A stretch of 64,000 nucleotides of DNA from the NCBI RefSeq assembly GCF_041765605.1, contig NZ_CP168900.1, positions 1,132,001-1,196,000 on the forward strand. The letters are read 5' to 3'. The stretch is from Listeria monocytogenes (GTDB lineage: Bacteria > Bacillota > Bacilli > Lactobacillales > Listeriaceae). This document shows, piece after piece, positions 1 to 7,939 of the stretch (within the stretch, counting starts at the first letter, position 1; each line of letters begins with the position of its first letter). The position numbers were made by a program, and so were the translations under genes. Under the pieces are notes generated by a model. It had not been told where the DNA came from and searched no databases. It saw nothing but the letters and a program-made list of their open reading frames with translations.

Positions 1-2
1 AA

Positions 3-398
3 AGTAATTATATTTTAAACTACGAGTATAATTTGCCTGTGACAATTGGCTCTTTAACAACTACGTATTCGGGGAAAATCACGCAGGCATTGTTGGAAAA
101 GCCTGTTAATCCAGTGGACCCAGTAGACCCAGTAGACCCAGTGGATCCGGTAAAACCTGTTGACCCTGTAAAACCAATAGAGCCAGAAGAGCCAACGAAT
201 CCAGTAGAATCAGTTCCTACTGAAAGCGAAATTACTCCAATCAATTCGGCTGTTTCTGTGGATTCCGTGCCAACAACAAAATCGGCAAAAGAAAATATGA
301 TTTTACCAAAAGCAGGGGATAGAGGAATAGCAGCTAGTTTGTTTAGCGGCATCATGCTAACAATAACTAGCGTAGTTCTTTTACGTAAAAGAAAATAA
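3..398 (+). CDS. C-terminal part of an LPXTG surface protein (internalin-like), cut by window start
   Basis: The frame is open from the first bases of the window, so this is the 3-prime end of a longer gene. The visible 131 residues hold a Pro-rich spacer of repeated PVDP/PVKP units, a Ser/Thr/Glu-rich stretch, then LPKAG, a hydrophobic segment and a basic RKRK tail. That is the layout of a sortase A sorting signal, so the protein should be covalently attached to peptidoglycan. The LRR part that would prove an internalin lies outside the window; that call rests on the genus-level context (an internalin gene lies just before clpP1 in Listeria). The methionine usually taken as start near position 33 is a TTG inside the frame, not a real start. 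Confidence 0.8.
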   Translation, partial: SNYILNYEYNLPVTIGSLTTTYSGKITQALLEKPVNPVDPVDPVDPVDPVKPVDPVKPIEPEEPTNPVESVPTESEITPINSAVSVDSVPTTKSAKENMILPKAGDRGIAASLFSGIMLTITSVVLLRKRK

Positions 399-400
399 TA

Positions 401-437
401 AAAAAAGGAATTTGGCAATTAGTCAAATTCCTTTTTT
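401..437. terminator. Bidirectional intrinsic terminator
   Basis: A/T-flanked hairpin with arms AAAAAAGGAATTTG and its complement around a short loop. The A-run on one side and T-run on the other let it serve both the LPXTG gene and the convergent minus-strand gene at 436-783. Confidence 0.85.
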
Positions 438-783
438 ATACGATTTTTGTACCTTGGTGAAAAGTAAGTTTCCATGAACCGTTTTCGATAATCCAGATAT
501 TACTTCGCATTGTATAGTTATTTTCGCTAAGATTTTTTAGTTTATAATACGAGAGGACTTTTGTTTCGTCTAGAACTTTTATATCATATTCCATGATTTT
601 TAAACTGCTATCGCCAAGTGTTGTTAGTGATTTGTAATAAGCATAATCTTTAACAACGCCACTTTGCGTGATTTCAATATAGGATTCGCTTAAAATATCG
701 ATAATCTCCGACATGGAGTGGCGATTTTCTAGTGATAAATGTATTTCGTCAAGTTTTTGAAAATTTTCTTTCGTTAATTCCAT
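436..783 (-). CDS. Small SnoaL/NTF2-like (DUF4440-type) protein
   Basis: A 115-residue protein preceded by AAAGGAGG seven bases from ATG. The pattern is an N-terminal helix pair, then a strand-rich body ending in NIWIIENGSWKLTFHQGT, which resembles the closing strands of NTF2-fold proteins where W and H/Q line a cavity. No catalytic set can be named. It is transcribed alone on the minus strand between two hairpin terminators. I infer the fold from its pattern only; the substrate is unknown. Confidence 0.6.
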   Translation of the reverse strand: MELTKENFQKLDEIHLSLENRHSMSEIIDILSESYIEITQSGVVKDYAYYKSLTTLGDSSLKIMEYDIKVLDETKVLSYYKLKNLSENNYTMRSNIWIIENGSWKLTFHQGTKIV

Positions 784-812
784 TGTAAGTCCTCCTTTTT
801 AAAGGGAATAAA

Positions 813-846
813 AAAAGGTTCACTTCTGTTTGTAAGTGAACCTTTT
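813..846 (-). terminator. Terminator of the clpP1 gene
   Basis: Perfect 13-bp stem (AAAAGGTTCACTT and complement) with an 8-base loop directly after the clpP1 stop, with a T-run on the minus strand. Confidence 0.85.
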
Positions 847-850
847 AGTT

Positions 851-1423
851 TTATTTTAAGCCATCGCGGTTTTCAATGATTTCACTTACGATGCCATAAT
901 CTTTCGCTTCATTAACTGAAAGCCAGAAGTTACGATCTGTGTCTTTAGAAATTTGCTCGTATGATTGACCGGTTGCTTCGGCGATTAAGCGATTAATTCT
1001 TTCGCGCATCCGGATAATTTCTTTTGCTTCGATTTCGATTTCGGTACTTTGACCTTGAACGCCGCCAGCAGGTTGGTGAATCATGTAGCGCGTATTTGGA
1101 AGGCTAAAGCGATTTTCTTTTTCAGCAGCTAAGTAAATTGTAATACCAGCGCTTGCAACCCAGCCAGTTCCAACGACTTTCACTGTAGGCTTAATGAATT
1201 TAATCATATCATGAATGGTGTCGCCTGCTTCAACGTGTCCGCCTTGGCTATTAATAAAAATCGTAATTGGATCATTGCTAATAGATTCCAAAAGTAAAAG
1301 CTGCTTAGAAACGTCTTCGGCTAACTCCTGATTGATTTCCCCGTAAATTAACACCGTTCGTGTATCAATCAATTTTTGGGTAAGGATATTTGTGATATTT
1401 TCATTATTTTTATTCTCTGCCAT
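851..1423 (-). CDS. clpP1: ClpP1, second ATP-dependent Clp protease proteolytic subunit
   Basis: A 190-residue serine protease of the S14 family. The nucleophile is Ser91 in GWVASAG and the base is His116 in MIHQP. The third triad position, Asp in housekeeping ClpP (DTDRD), is Asn165 here (DTDRN). The N-terminus is shorter than the usual axial loop region. Listeria carries two ClpP proteins; the one with Asn in the triad is ClpP1, which is known to be poorly active alone and to work in a mixed ClpP1-ClpP2 tetradecamer. RBS AAGGAGG precedes ATG. It is monocistronic between hairpins. The name follows the triad change and its place next to this island. Confidence 0.9.
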   Translation of the reverse strand: MAENKNNENITNILTQKLIDTRTVLIYGEINQELAEDVSKQLLLLESISNDPITIFINSQGGHVEAGDTIHDMIKFIKPTVKVVGTGWVASAGITIYLAAEKENRFSLPNTRYMIHQPAGGVQGQSTEIEIEAKEIIRMRERINRLIAEATGQSYEQISKDTDRNFWLSVNEAKDYGIVSEIIENRDGLK

Positions 1424-1514
1424 GAAAAATTCCTCCTTAAAAGCCTTAGTTTATTTGTAATACAGGTATCTTATCATAATGGTCGAAAATGGTCAAACAT
1501 TTTGAATGCAAAAA

Positions 1515-1541
1515 AGAAAACGCTTTAGGACGGCGTTTTCT
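1515..1541 (-). terminator. Terminator of the small gene at 1570-1809
   Basis: 9-bp stem AGAAAACGC / GCGTTTTCT with an A-rich upstream flank that becomes a U-run on the minus strand. Confidence 0.7.
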
Positions 1542-1569
1542 CTGATACTAATAGCTAAAAGGGCAGGTA

Positions 1570-1809
1570 TTAATCTACTTCTTGTATGACATACTGGCTT
1601 AAATCGGTTATTTTCCCTTCGCGTATTCCGGGGATTAATGTTTCAATTTCTTCCTCCACACAAAATAATTGTAACCATTTTTGCTCGTCCTTTTCAGAGT
1701 AAGAGAGGTTTACATTAGTTTGATTGGTTTGAGGGTTTTTGGAAGCAAATACGAGAGATACGTTGATTGTTTTTAGTTCTTCGTTTAGTTTAATGGTAAC
1801 CTCTTGCAT
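1570..1809 (-). CDS. Hypothetical small protein (79 aa)
   Basis: Short reading frame with a strong RBS (AAGGAGG, ATG after seven bases) and its own downstream hairpin, so it is probably a real gene. The protein is acidic, soluble and has no signal peptide or membrane segment. I do not recognise a domain. It sits between clpP1 and the glyoxalase-fold gene, each apparently with its own transcript. Confidence 0.65.
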   Translation of the reverse strand: MQEVTIKLNEELKTINVSLVFASKNPQTNQTNVNLSYSEKDEQKWLQLFCVEEEIETLIPGIREGKITDLSQYVIQEVD

Positions 1810-1915
1810 GATTTCCTCCTTAAAGCTTTCATTTTGTAAACTATATCATAGATTTGCTTGAAAAAACAGTAATGAATAGGAGCTATTCAATACTGTTCTA
1901 TAATTAATTATTTTT

Positions 1916-2323
1916 CTATACGAATGCGAGTTGCCAAGTAATGCCATATTTATCCGTGACCCAAGCCACTTTTCGAAGCGCTTCTACTGCTTCTGGTCCC
2001 ATCATAACCGTGCCTTCTTTAGCCAGTTTTTCAAAAAGGGTGTCGAATTCATCTTCCGTATCTGCAAAATAAAGGGTTGTTGTGGCCCAGCTAAAGTCCG
2101 GGGAGGCATTGTTAGTCATATCCATAATCATGAAAGATGCCCCTTTCATCTCAAAAGTAGCATTCAGCACTTTGCCAATATCGCCACCTTGCTCTGGTTT
2201 CGTGAAGTAAGTTAGGCCGACTTTTTTCGCGTCAGGAAAAGTATCTAAATAAAAATTAAACGCTTCCTCGCCATTCCCATTAAAAGTGAAAAATGTGGAG
2301 ATTCGTTTCGCTTGATTAAACAT
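1916..2323 (-). CDS. PhnB-like protein of the VOC / glyoxalase superfamily
   Basis: 135 residues with the PhnB-type pattern: FFTFNGNGEEAFNFYLDTF near the N-terminus, a central FMIMD strand, and the C-terminal WVTDKYGITWQLAF. Members were once annotated as 3-demethylubiquinone methyltransferases, but that assignment is unreliable; most have no proven reaction. The start is set by AAAAGGAGG upstream of ATG. It stands alone on the minus strand, with a divergent promoter region toward the corrin gene at 2415. Confidence 0.75.
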   Translation of the reverse strand: MFNQAKRISTFFTFNGNGEEAFNFYLDTFPDAKKVGLTYFTKPEQGGDIGKVLNATFEMKGASFMIMDMTNNASPDFSWATTTLYFADTEDEFDTLFEKLAKEGTVMMGPEAVEALRKVAWVTDKYGITWQLAFV

Positions 2324-2414
2324 TTATTTTACCTCCTTTTGAATTATTTTAACTATACCCGAAAAATGTTTCAATTATGTGTTAAAATGAAGAAAAATGT
2401 GCGGAGGTTTGCTG

Positions 2415-2894
2415 ATGAAATACCCGATAATGCTTGATATTACAGGGAAAAAGGTTGTCATAATTGGAGGCGGAAAAGTGGCGCTTCGGAAAATCACGGG
2501 TTTGCTGGACGCGGGTGCAGATATTCTGGTGGTTGGGCTAAAAATTTTGCCGGAGATTAAGGCGCTGGATGTGCGGGTAGTGGAGGAAGCTTATCGACCA
2601 GAACATCTTCATGCTGCATTTATGATATTTATTTGTACAGATAATCCAGAAGTGAATCAATGTGTTTTGCGTGACCGAGAAGCAGGACAACTAGTGAATG
2701 ATACGACTGACCAAGCAAATTCTGATTTTTTTAATATGGCGACAGTAACGAAAAATGAACTAATGGTTGGGATTTCAACGGGTGGAGGTAATCCTGGCTA
2801 CGCGAAGAAAGTGAAGCGTGAAGTTAGCCGACTAGTGGACAACTTAGAAACGGAAGAAATCGGAAAGCGTAATAAAAATGATAAAACCTGCTAA
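2415..2894 (+). CDS. Precorrin-2 dehydrogenase (siroheme synthase N-terminal / Met8 type)
   Basis: 159 residues starting at ATG 2415, chosen because GGAGG ends seven bases before it; an upstream in-frame ATG at 2397 lies before the RBS. The Rossmann motif VVIIGGGKVALRK and the later STGGGNPGYAKKVKREV match the dehydrogenase part of CysG and Met8. It should oxidise precorrin-2 to sirohydrochlorin with NAD, the substrate of cobaltochelatase CbiK encoded about 51 kb downstream. So it is probably the missing step between CobA and CbiK in this window. The short length means no separate methyltransferase domain. Confidence 0.85.
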   Translation: MKYPIMLDITGKKVVIIGGGKVALRKITGLLDAGADILVVGLKILPEIKALDVRVVEEAYRPEHLHAAFMIFICTDNPEVNQCVLRDREAGQLVNDTTDQANSDFFNMATVTKNELMVGISTGGGNPGYAKKVKREVSRLVDNLETEEIGKRNKNDKTC

Positions 2895-2910
2895 TTTTAG
2901 TAGGTTTTTT
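2885..2910 (+). terminator. Terminator after the precorrin-2 dehydrogenase gene
   Basis: 8-bp stem AACCTGCT / AGTAGGTT that overlaps the stop codon, followed by a T-run. It separates this gene from the pduS promoter. Confidence 0.8.
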
Positions 2911-2963
2911 ATTCTATTATATTGCTCTCTTTTAGGTTGCAAAATTTTACTATAGATTTTGGA

Positions 2964-2992
2964 ATGTAAACGCTCTATCATTGAAGTATACT
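2964..2992 (+). promoter_or_regulatory. Probable pduS promoter with a shared -35-region element
   Basis: ATGTAAACGC at 2964-2973, 13 bases, then TATACT at 2987-2992. The -10 is good but there is no TTGACA-like -35, so activation (PocR) is likely. The same architecture occurs at pocR (9854-9882). The TGTAAACGC core also resembles half of a CcpA cre. Confidence 0.6.
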
Positions 2993-3021
2993 GAAAAACT
3001 ATTAAGAGGGTGTTGAGCCAA

Positions 3022-4377
3022 ATGTCCATTTTAGAAAAGATTAAAGATGCTGGCGTTGTTGGTTGTGGTGGAGCGGGCTTTCCGACCCATGCCAAGTTTA
3101 GCGGCGAAGTGGAATACTTAATTATTAATGCGGCGGAATGTGAGCCGTTACTAAAAACCGATCATTTTGTTATGAGAAACCATGCAGTAGAAACAATTAA
3201 AGCAATTGAAATGGTTAAAAGCCAAGTCGGAGCAGAATTTGCTGTTATTGCGACAAAACGATATTACACAGAGGAAATTGCGGCTCTGCGGTCAGCAATT
3301 ACAGAACTAGATGCAACCGTCACTATTCATGAGATGGATAATGTCTATCCAACTGGTGATGAGCAAGTCATGGTGTTTGAAGTCACTGGGCGAGTTGTAC
3401 CACCAAGTGGCATTCCACTAATGGTTGGTTGTATTGTATCGAATGTTTCAACGATGTGGAATGTTTTTCATGCAATTCAAGACGATGCACCAGTTATTCG
3501 CAAACAGCTAACAGTTACAGGTGCAGTGGGAGAGCCAAAACTTTTAGATGTACCAGTTGGAACGCCATTCGAAGTTTGTTTAGCAGCGGCAGGCGGAACC
3601 AATTTAGACGAGTATTTGTTCTTAGACGGTGGACCAATGATGGGTAAATTAAATGACCAATCGACTATCGCTGACAAAGTAGTAACAAAAACTACCTCCG
3701 GTTTGATTGTGGCTGAGGATACTGGTTATTTGCACAAGCTTCATTATCAAACTGTGGAGCAAATTTTCAATGAAACAAAATCAGCTTGTATTCAGTGCTC
3801 GCTTTGCTCGGATTTATGCCCACGACAACAATTAGGTCATGATATTCATCCCCACAAAGTCATGCGCCATTTCGCGGTTGCAGAAGATATAACGGATATC
3901 AAGCCAGACCCAATTTGGGAAGAAGCGATGATTTGTTGTGAATGCGGTATTTGTGAGGTAATCGCTTGTCCGATGGGGCTTTCCCCGCGCCAAGTAAACA
4001 TTCACGTCAAAAAAGAACTTTTAAAACAAGGTGTGCGCTATCAAACAGATAAGAAAGAATTTACACCAGATCCGATGCGCGAATATAAATCGATTGCCCC
4101 AAAAAATATTTTAATCAAAATGGGCTTACAGCAATACGCTGATGTTCATTTAGAAAAAATGCATTATTTAGAAGTGGATGAAGTATTTATCCCAACAAAA
4201 ATGCATATTGGAGCTCCGTCTATTCCAGTTGTGAGCGAGGGAGATATCGTGAAAAAAGGCGATTTAATTGCGAAAATTCCTGATGCTGCTCTTGGGGCCA
4301 ATATCCATGCAAGTATTGATGGTCAAATTGTTCGTATAACCGAAGAACAAGTTCATATTAAGAAGGTGATGTCATGA
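3022..4377 (+). CDS. pduS: PduS cobalamin reductase, RnfC-like flavo-iron-sulfur protein
   Basis: 451 residues. ATG 3022 is preferred over an upstream GTG because GAGGG lies 11 bases before it. Near the N-terminus is the glycine-rich GCGGAGFPT motif of RnfC/NuoF-type nucleotide and flavin binding. Two cysteine clusters follow: Cys256-259-262-266 and Cys305-308-311-316, suited to two 4Fe-4S centres. In the Pdu microcompartment PduS reduces cob(III)/cob(II)alamin so that the PduO adenosyltransferase can rebuild adenosylcobalamin. It overlaps pduT by ATGA, and both end at the hairpin at 4964. PduS next to PduT fits electron transfer across the shell through a PduT iron-sulfur site. Confidence 0.93.
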   Translation: MSILEKIKDAGVVGCGGAGFPTHAKFSGEVEYLIINAAECEPLLKTDHFVMRNHAVETIKAIEMVKSQVGAEFAVIATKRYYTEEIAALRSAITELDATVTIHEMDNVYPTGDEQVMVFEVTGRVVPPSGIPLMVGCIVSNVSTMWNVFHAIQDDAPVIRKQLTVTGAVGEPKLLDVPVGTPFEVCLAAAGGTNLDEYLFLDGGPMMGKLNDQSTIADKVVTKTTSGLIVAEDTGYLHKLHYQTVEQIFNETKSACIQCSLCSDLCPRQQLGHDIHPHKVMRHFAVAEDITDIKPDPIWEEAMICCECGICEVIACPMGLSPRQVNIHVKKELLKQGVRYQTDKKEFTPDPMREYKSIAPKNILIKMGLQQYADVHLEKMHYLEVDEVFIPTKMHIGAPSIPVVSEGDIVKKGDLIAKIPDAALGANIHASIDGQIVRITEEQVHIKKVMS

Positions 4378-4928
4378 AAATGGATACGTTAGGATTTCTT
4401 GAATTAAATAGTATTTCAAAAGGCATTGAGGCAGTTGATACGATGCTAAAGGCGGCCAATTCCGAATTGATTTATGCAAAAGCAAGCTGCCCAGGTAAGT
4501 ATTATATTTTAATCGCTGGGACAGTGGACTCAGTGGCGCAATCCATCGAAGCAGGAACAAAAATTGGCGCGGCCAATATCGTTGGCAACCTAGTGATTCC
4601 ACGTGTGTCTGATCAAGTAATCAAAGCGATTAACAAAACAGAAGTTCCAGACGAAATGAATGCAGTAGGCGTCATGGAATATTATTCTTGCTCTGGTTCG
4701 ATTATTGCTGCCGATGCTGCGGTAAAAGCGGCTGATGTGCAGTTACTAGATATTCGTTTGGCGACTGGGATTGCTGGTAAATCTTTTGTTGTTTTAACTG
4801 GTGACACAGCAGCTTGTGAAGCAGCAGTGGAAGCAGGACTTGCGGCAGCGAAAGAAGAAGCACTTTTAATTAATAAAGTAGTTATTCCAAGACCGCGTAA
4901 AGAAGTCTTTGAGAGTTTGATTTATTAA
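4374..4928 (+). CDS. pduT: PduT, tandem-BMC-domain shell protein (trimer)
   Basis: 184 residues with two BMC domains: the first begins LGFLELNSISKGIEAVD, the second VGVMEYYSCSGSIIAAD. BMC-T proteins form pseudohexameric trimers in the shell. PduT of enteric bacteria binds a 4Fe-4S cluster at the trimer pore through a cysteine in the second domain. Here the pore-loop region carries Cys106 in the sequence SCSGS, about three positions earlier than the enteric cysteine by my recalled alignment, so cluster binding is likely but not proven. The start is set by AAGGTG six bases before ATG; the gene overlaps pduS by four bases. Confidence 0.92.
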   Translation: MKMDTLGFLELNSISKGIEAVDTMLKAANSELIYAKASCPGKYYILIAGTVDSVAQSIEAGTKIGAANIVGNLVIPRVSDQVIKAINKTEVPDEMNAVGVMEYYSCSGSIIAADAAVKAADVQLLDIRLATGIAGKSFVVLTGDTAACEAAVEAGLAAAKEEALLINKVVIPRPRKEVFESLIY

Positions 4929-4932
4929 AAAG

Positions 4933-4946
4933 ATAACAATATATTG
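4933..4946. promoter_or_regulatory. ATAACAATATATTG motif, copy 1
   Basis: Fourteen-base motif with the palindromic core CAATATATTG, between the pduT stop and the terminator, about 80 bases before the -10 of pduU. The same sequence occurs at 9898 (pocR-pduA) and with one change at 42898 (AraC gene-cblT). A binding site for PocR or its paralogue is an inference. Confidence 0.5.
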
Positions 4947-4963
4947 TCATAGAGTTTTGGAAG

Positions 4964-4996
4964 AAGGCGCGCACTGACTGAGGTTGCGCGCCTTTT
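4964..4996 (+). terminator. Terminator of pduST
   Basis: Strong GC hairpin, AAGGCGCGC and complement, followed by TTTT. Confidence 0.85.
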
Positions 4997-5003
4997 GAAC
5001 AAG

Positions 5004-5032
5004 CTGACAAAATAGTGGCGCATAAATATGAT
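5004..5032 (+). promoter_or_regulatory. Probable promoter of pduU-pduV-cblS-cobUSC
   Basis: CTGACA at 5004-5009 and TATGAT at 5027-5032 with a 17-base spacer, placing the start of transcription about 36 bases before the pduU ATG. Confidence 0.65.
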
Positions 5033-5075
5033 AGGATTATTTTGAGATAGTTTGTCTAGATGAGGAGTGGAAAAA

Positions 5076-5426
5076 ATGGGTTTTGATGATAATAAAGAAC
5101 GTGTAATACAAGAATATGTACCAGGTAAACAGGTGACGCTTGCGCATTTAATCGCCAATCCGAACCGTGATATTTATACAAAATTAGGATTAGAAGACGG
5201 CGCTAGTGCGATTGGGATTTTAACTATTACACCAAGTGAAGCTTCCATTATTGCAAGTGATATCGCGACTAAATCCGGCGATGTACGAATTGGCTTTATT
5301 GACCGTTTTAGTGGTTCGGTTGTACTAACAGGGGATGTTTCTTCTGTTGAATCAGCTTTACAACAAGTCGTTTTTTCATTAAACGAAATTTTGGACTTTT
5401 CGATTCCAAAAATTACTAGGAGCTGA
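5076..5426 (+). CDS. pduU: PduU, permuted BMC-domain shell protein
   Basis: 116 residues, the size of enteric PduU. ATG 5076 sits eight bases after GAGGAG; an in-frame GTG at 5067 lies inside the RBS and is rejected. The order of elements (N-terminal [19 protein letters not shown], then the BMC body with [18 protein letters not shown]) is that of the circularly permuted BMC fold, whose N-terminal tail forms a small beta-barrel over the pore. It is first in an operon with pduV and the cob genes, matching the known PduU-PduV partnership. Confidence 0.9.
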   Translation: MGFDDNKERVIQEYVPGKQVTLAHLIANPNRDIYTKLGLEDGASAIGILTITPSEASIIASDIATKSGDVRIGFIDRFSGSVVLTGDVSSVESALQQVVFSLNEILDFSIPKITRS

Positions 5427-5431
5427 GTCGC

Positions 5432-5863
5432 TTGAAGAAAATGATGGTAATGGGCTCGGTTGGATGTGGTAAAACAACCCTGTGCCAAAAATTGCATGGT
5501 TATGATATTTTATATAAAAAAACACAAGCTGTGGAGTATTTTCAAGAAATGATTGATACTCCTGGTGAGTTTGTACAGCATAGACAACTTTACAGTGCGC
5601 TTACAGTAACTGCAGCAGATGCGTCAGTGATTGCGATTTTACAAAGTGTGACAGAGAAAAAGCAGACGTTCTCACCAATGTTTGCCAGTATTTTTGCTAA
5701 ACCGGTTATTGGGATTGTTACAAAAGTGGATTTGGCGGAATCGGATAAAGACATTGAACGAGCAGAGCGAGAATTACGCATGGCTGGCGCGAAGCATATT
5801 TTTTATATTTCCTCGGTGGAAGAAACCGGAATAGAAGAATTACGCGCATATTTGGAAGATTAA
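5432..5863 (+). CDS. pduV: PduV, Ras-like GTPase-type protein of the Pdu microcompartment
   Basis: 143 residues beginning at TTG 5432, which has AGGAG nine bases upstream; the nearby ATG codons would be too far from it. P-loop GSVGCGKT is at about residues 8-15, and TKVDLAE matches the G4 base-specificity motif (TKxD). PduV in enterics is linked to microcompartment positioning and contacts PduU. Five bases separate it from pduU. The exact role is unsettled for the family. Confidence 0.88.
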   Translation: MKKMMVMGSVGCGKTTLCQKLHGYDILYKKTQAVEYFQEMIDTPGEFVQHRQLYSALTVTAADASVIAILQSVTEKKQTFSPMFASIFAKPVIGIVTKVDLAESDKDIERAERELRMAGAKHIFYISSVEETGIEELRAYLED

Positions 5864-5887
5864 TTTTAACTAAGTGGAGGTTTTTTT

Positions 5888-6637
5888 ATGCCTCAAGTGA
5901 GGGATTTATCTGTAATTGATGTGCCAGGAGGTTGTATTTTAACGAGCTGTGATATTAGTGCTGGGTTTGGCGAGAAAGCGAATGATGGCTTAATGGTTGC
6001 CCCAGAAGTGACAGCTCGTTTGACCTTGAGAGTGGCTTTGATTGAAATGATTGCTTCTGGTGCAGAAGTTGTAGCTGTTAGTGATGTTGTTGGTGCCGAA
6101 ATGGAACCCACCGGCAGACGTGTTATAGCTGGATTAAAGGACGAACTTATCAAAGCAAATTTAAGCCATATTGAATTAAATGGCAGTACAGAAGAAAATA
6201 TGAAAGTAACTCAAACTAGCGTAGGGGTTCTTGTATCTGGTTTTGCGACTAAAGCTGCACTTAAGCTCATAAATGTGCATGAAGCTGCGGTCTTATTTGC
6301 GTTTGGCGAACCTATTGTAGGCCCAGAAGTCCTGCAAAAAATGACAGAAATGCCAGATTATCGTTTAGTGAAAAAATTGGTGGCACATAAGGCTGTGCTT
6401 GAAGTAGTACCGGTTGGTTCGAAAGGGATGGCTTATGAGGCAAATCTTTTAGCGCGATTAAATGATGACGTTTTTTCTGCGAGTGATACTTTTAGCGAAG
6501 AAATCATGAACAAAACTGCAGGACCGGCATCGGTTATTTTAGCTGCAGTGAAGGCGAGTGATGTAACCGTCTTTGAACGGGAATTTTTAGGTGCTAAACG
6601 TATAGGGGAGTTACGTGGAAATGAGGAATGGACATGA
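5888..6637 (+). CDS. cblS: CblS, alpha-ribazole kinase (AIR-synthase-like)
   Basis: 249 residues related to ATP-binding proteins of the AIR synthase/PurM group, with GFGEKANDG near the N-terminus and a central VVGAEMEPTGR stretch. In L. innocua a gene in this position was shown to encode alpha-ribazole kinase, which phosphorylates salvaged alpha-ribazole for nucleotide-loop assembly. Context agrees: it lies directly before cobU, cobS and cobC, and no cobT is found in this window. RBS GTGGAGG precedes ATG. It overlaps cobU by a few bases. The identification rests on context and recalled literature. Confidence 0.82.
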   Translation: MPQVRDLSVIDVPGGCILTSCDISAGFGEKANDGLMVAPEVTARLTLRVALIEMIASGAEVVAVSDVVGAEMEPTGRRVIAGLKDELIKANLSHIELNGSTEENMKVTQTSVGVLVSGFATKAALKLINVHEAAVLFAFGEPIVGPEVLQKMTEMPDYRLVKKLVAHKAVLEVVPVGSKGMAYEANLLARLNDDVFSASDTFSEEIMNKTAGPASVILAAVKASDVTVFEREFLGAKRIGELRGNEEWT

Positions 6638-7191
6638 GTGAAATGATGCTTGTAACTGGCGGAGCAAGGAGCGGAAAGAGTAATTTTGCTGAAAAAGAGG
6701 CGGCCAAATATAATCGTGTTTTATATGTGGCAACTGGTATTGCGTATGAGAACGATACGGAGTTTCAAGCCAGAATTCAAAAACATCAAGCGACTCGTCC
6801 AGCAAATTGGGATACATTCGAAAGTTTCCAAGGGATTGCTGCTTATTTGGATCAACATACGAACGAATATGAGCTAATTATGCTTGATTGCGTGACGATG
6901 TTAGTGACTAATTTGTTTTTCACTATGCTTGGTGAGCGTGAATTGACTAATGAGGTTGCAGATGAAGTCGAAGCGGCGATTCAGTTGGAAGTGGCTGCAA
7001 TTTTAACTGCTGGAAAAAAGTCTTCTGCTAAACTTATTTTTGTGACGAATGAAATTGGGCTTGGTGTCGTACCTGAAAATAAGCTCACACGCGTTTTTAG
7101 AGATATTATTGGTCGGATAAATCAGCAAATAGCGACTCAAGTAGAAGCAGTTTATTTTGTCGTAAGTGGCATTCCGAAAAGGTGGAAGTAA
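6634..7191 (+). CDS. cobU: CobU, adenosylcobinamide kinase / GTP:phosphate guanylyltransferase
   Basis: 185 residues from ATG 6634, with GAGGAA just upstream. P-loop GGARSGKS is at residues 9-16. The conserved [10 protein letters not shown] segment around His51 matches the guanylylated histidine region of CobU. The enzyme phosphorylates adenosylcobinamide and then forms adenosylcobinamide-GDP. It overlaps cblS by four bases and is followed two bases later by cobS, so the nucleotide-loop genes form one unit. Confidence 0.93.
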   Translation: MSEMMLVTGGARSGKSNFAEKEAAKYNRVLYVATGIAYENDTEFQARIQKHQATRPANWDTFESFQGIAAYLDQHTNEYELIMLDCVTMLVTNLFFTMLGERELTNEVADEVEAAIQLEVAAILTAGKKSSAKLIFVTNEIGLGVVPENKLTRVFRDIIGRINQQIATQVEAVYFVVSGIPKRWK

Positions 7192-7192
7192 T

Positions 7193-7939
7193 ATGAGAAC
7201 ATTGATTTTATTAATTCAATTCTTTACGCGAATTCCGCTACCTATCCAAATAAATATGGATGAAATTAACTTGAAAAAAGGGAGTGCTTTGCTGCCATTT
7301 GTCGGGGTGATTATTGGTGCTTGGAATTGGCTCATTTTTACTTTGGTATCGCTTGTTATGCCTTTGCCGGTTGCGATTATTGCGGGACTCTTTGCAGAAA
7401 TTATCATTACTGGCGGTTTTCATGTTGATGCACTGGCGGATACGGCGGATGGGCTTTTCTCTTCTCGGAAAAGAGAGCGTATGCTGGAAATTATGAAGGA
7501 TAGTCGTGTAGGCGCGAATGGCGTGATTGCGATTTGCTTTTATTTTCTTTTTTATGGCGCTTTATTCCTATCTGTTCCTGATACGCAACAAATTGGTTGG
7601 CTATTTTTCGTTTTACCGATTGTTGCTAAAGGCGTGACAATGTTGCTTTTTGCAAAAATGACCTATGCGGGATCAAAAGAAGGTCTAGGTTCAATTTTTC
7701 TAGGAGTTCCTTGGTGGCCGATTGTGATTGCGCAAGTGATTGTGTTAGTTGCTTTAGGGGCGTTTTTCTCTTATATTGGGGTCATTGCTTATGCTGGCGT
7801 GATTCTGTTTACGATTATTTACCGGGCATTTGTTTATAAACGGATTGGTGGTATGAATGGGGATACGCTTGGTGCGGGTGGACAAATGGGACAACTTATT
7901 TGTTTATTTTGTTTAGTGCTGCTTTGGGGGTTGATTTAA
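7193..7939 (+). CDS. cobS: CobS, cobalamin 5-prime-phosphate synthase
   Basis: 248-residue membrane protein. ATG 7193 has AGGTGG seven bases upstream; the longer frame starts inside cobU. The signature [34 protein letters not shown] is split here only by context: acidic residues for metal binding lie between the second and third hydrophobic segments. Five or more hydrophobic helices follow. CobS joins adenosylcobinamide-GDP to alpha-ribazole(-phosphate) at the membrane. The cobS stop abuts the cobC start. Confidence 0.93.
   Translation: MRTLILLIQFFTRIPLPIQINMDEINLKKGSALLPFVGVIIGAWNWLIFTLVSLVMPLPVAIIAGLFAEIIITGGFHVDALADTADGLFSSRKRERMLEIMKDSRVGANGVIAICFYFLFYGALFLSVPDTQQIGWLFFVLPIVAKGVTMLLFAKMTYAGSKEGLGSIFLGVPWWPIVIAQVIVLVALGAFFSYIGVIAYAGVILFTIIYRAFVYKRIGGMNGDTLGAGGQMGQLICLFCLVLLWGLI

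Noticed and set aside
116-175. Short direct repeat (GTAGACCCA units) as a mobile or CRISPR-like repeat
   Set aside because: It is in frame and encodes the PVDP spacer of a wall-anchored protein; simple coding repeat.
20-418. 132-codon minus-strand frame opposite the LPXTG gene
   Set aside because: Ser/Thr/Gly repeats are the mirror of the PVDP repeat; no RBS.
2844-3095. 83-codon minus-strand frame across the pduS promoter
   Set aside because: Crosses a terminator and promoter, no RBS, unlikely composition.
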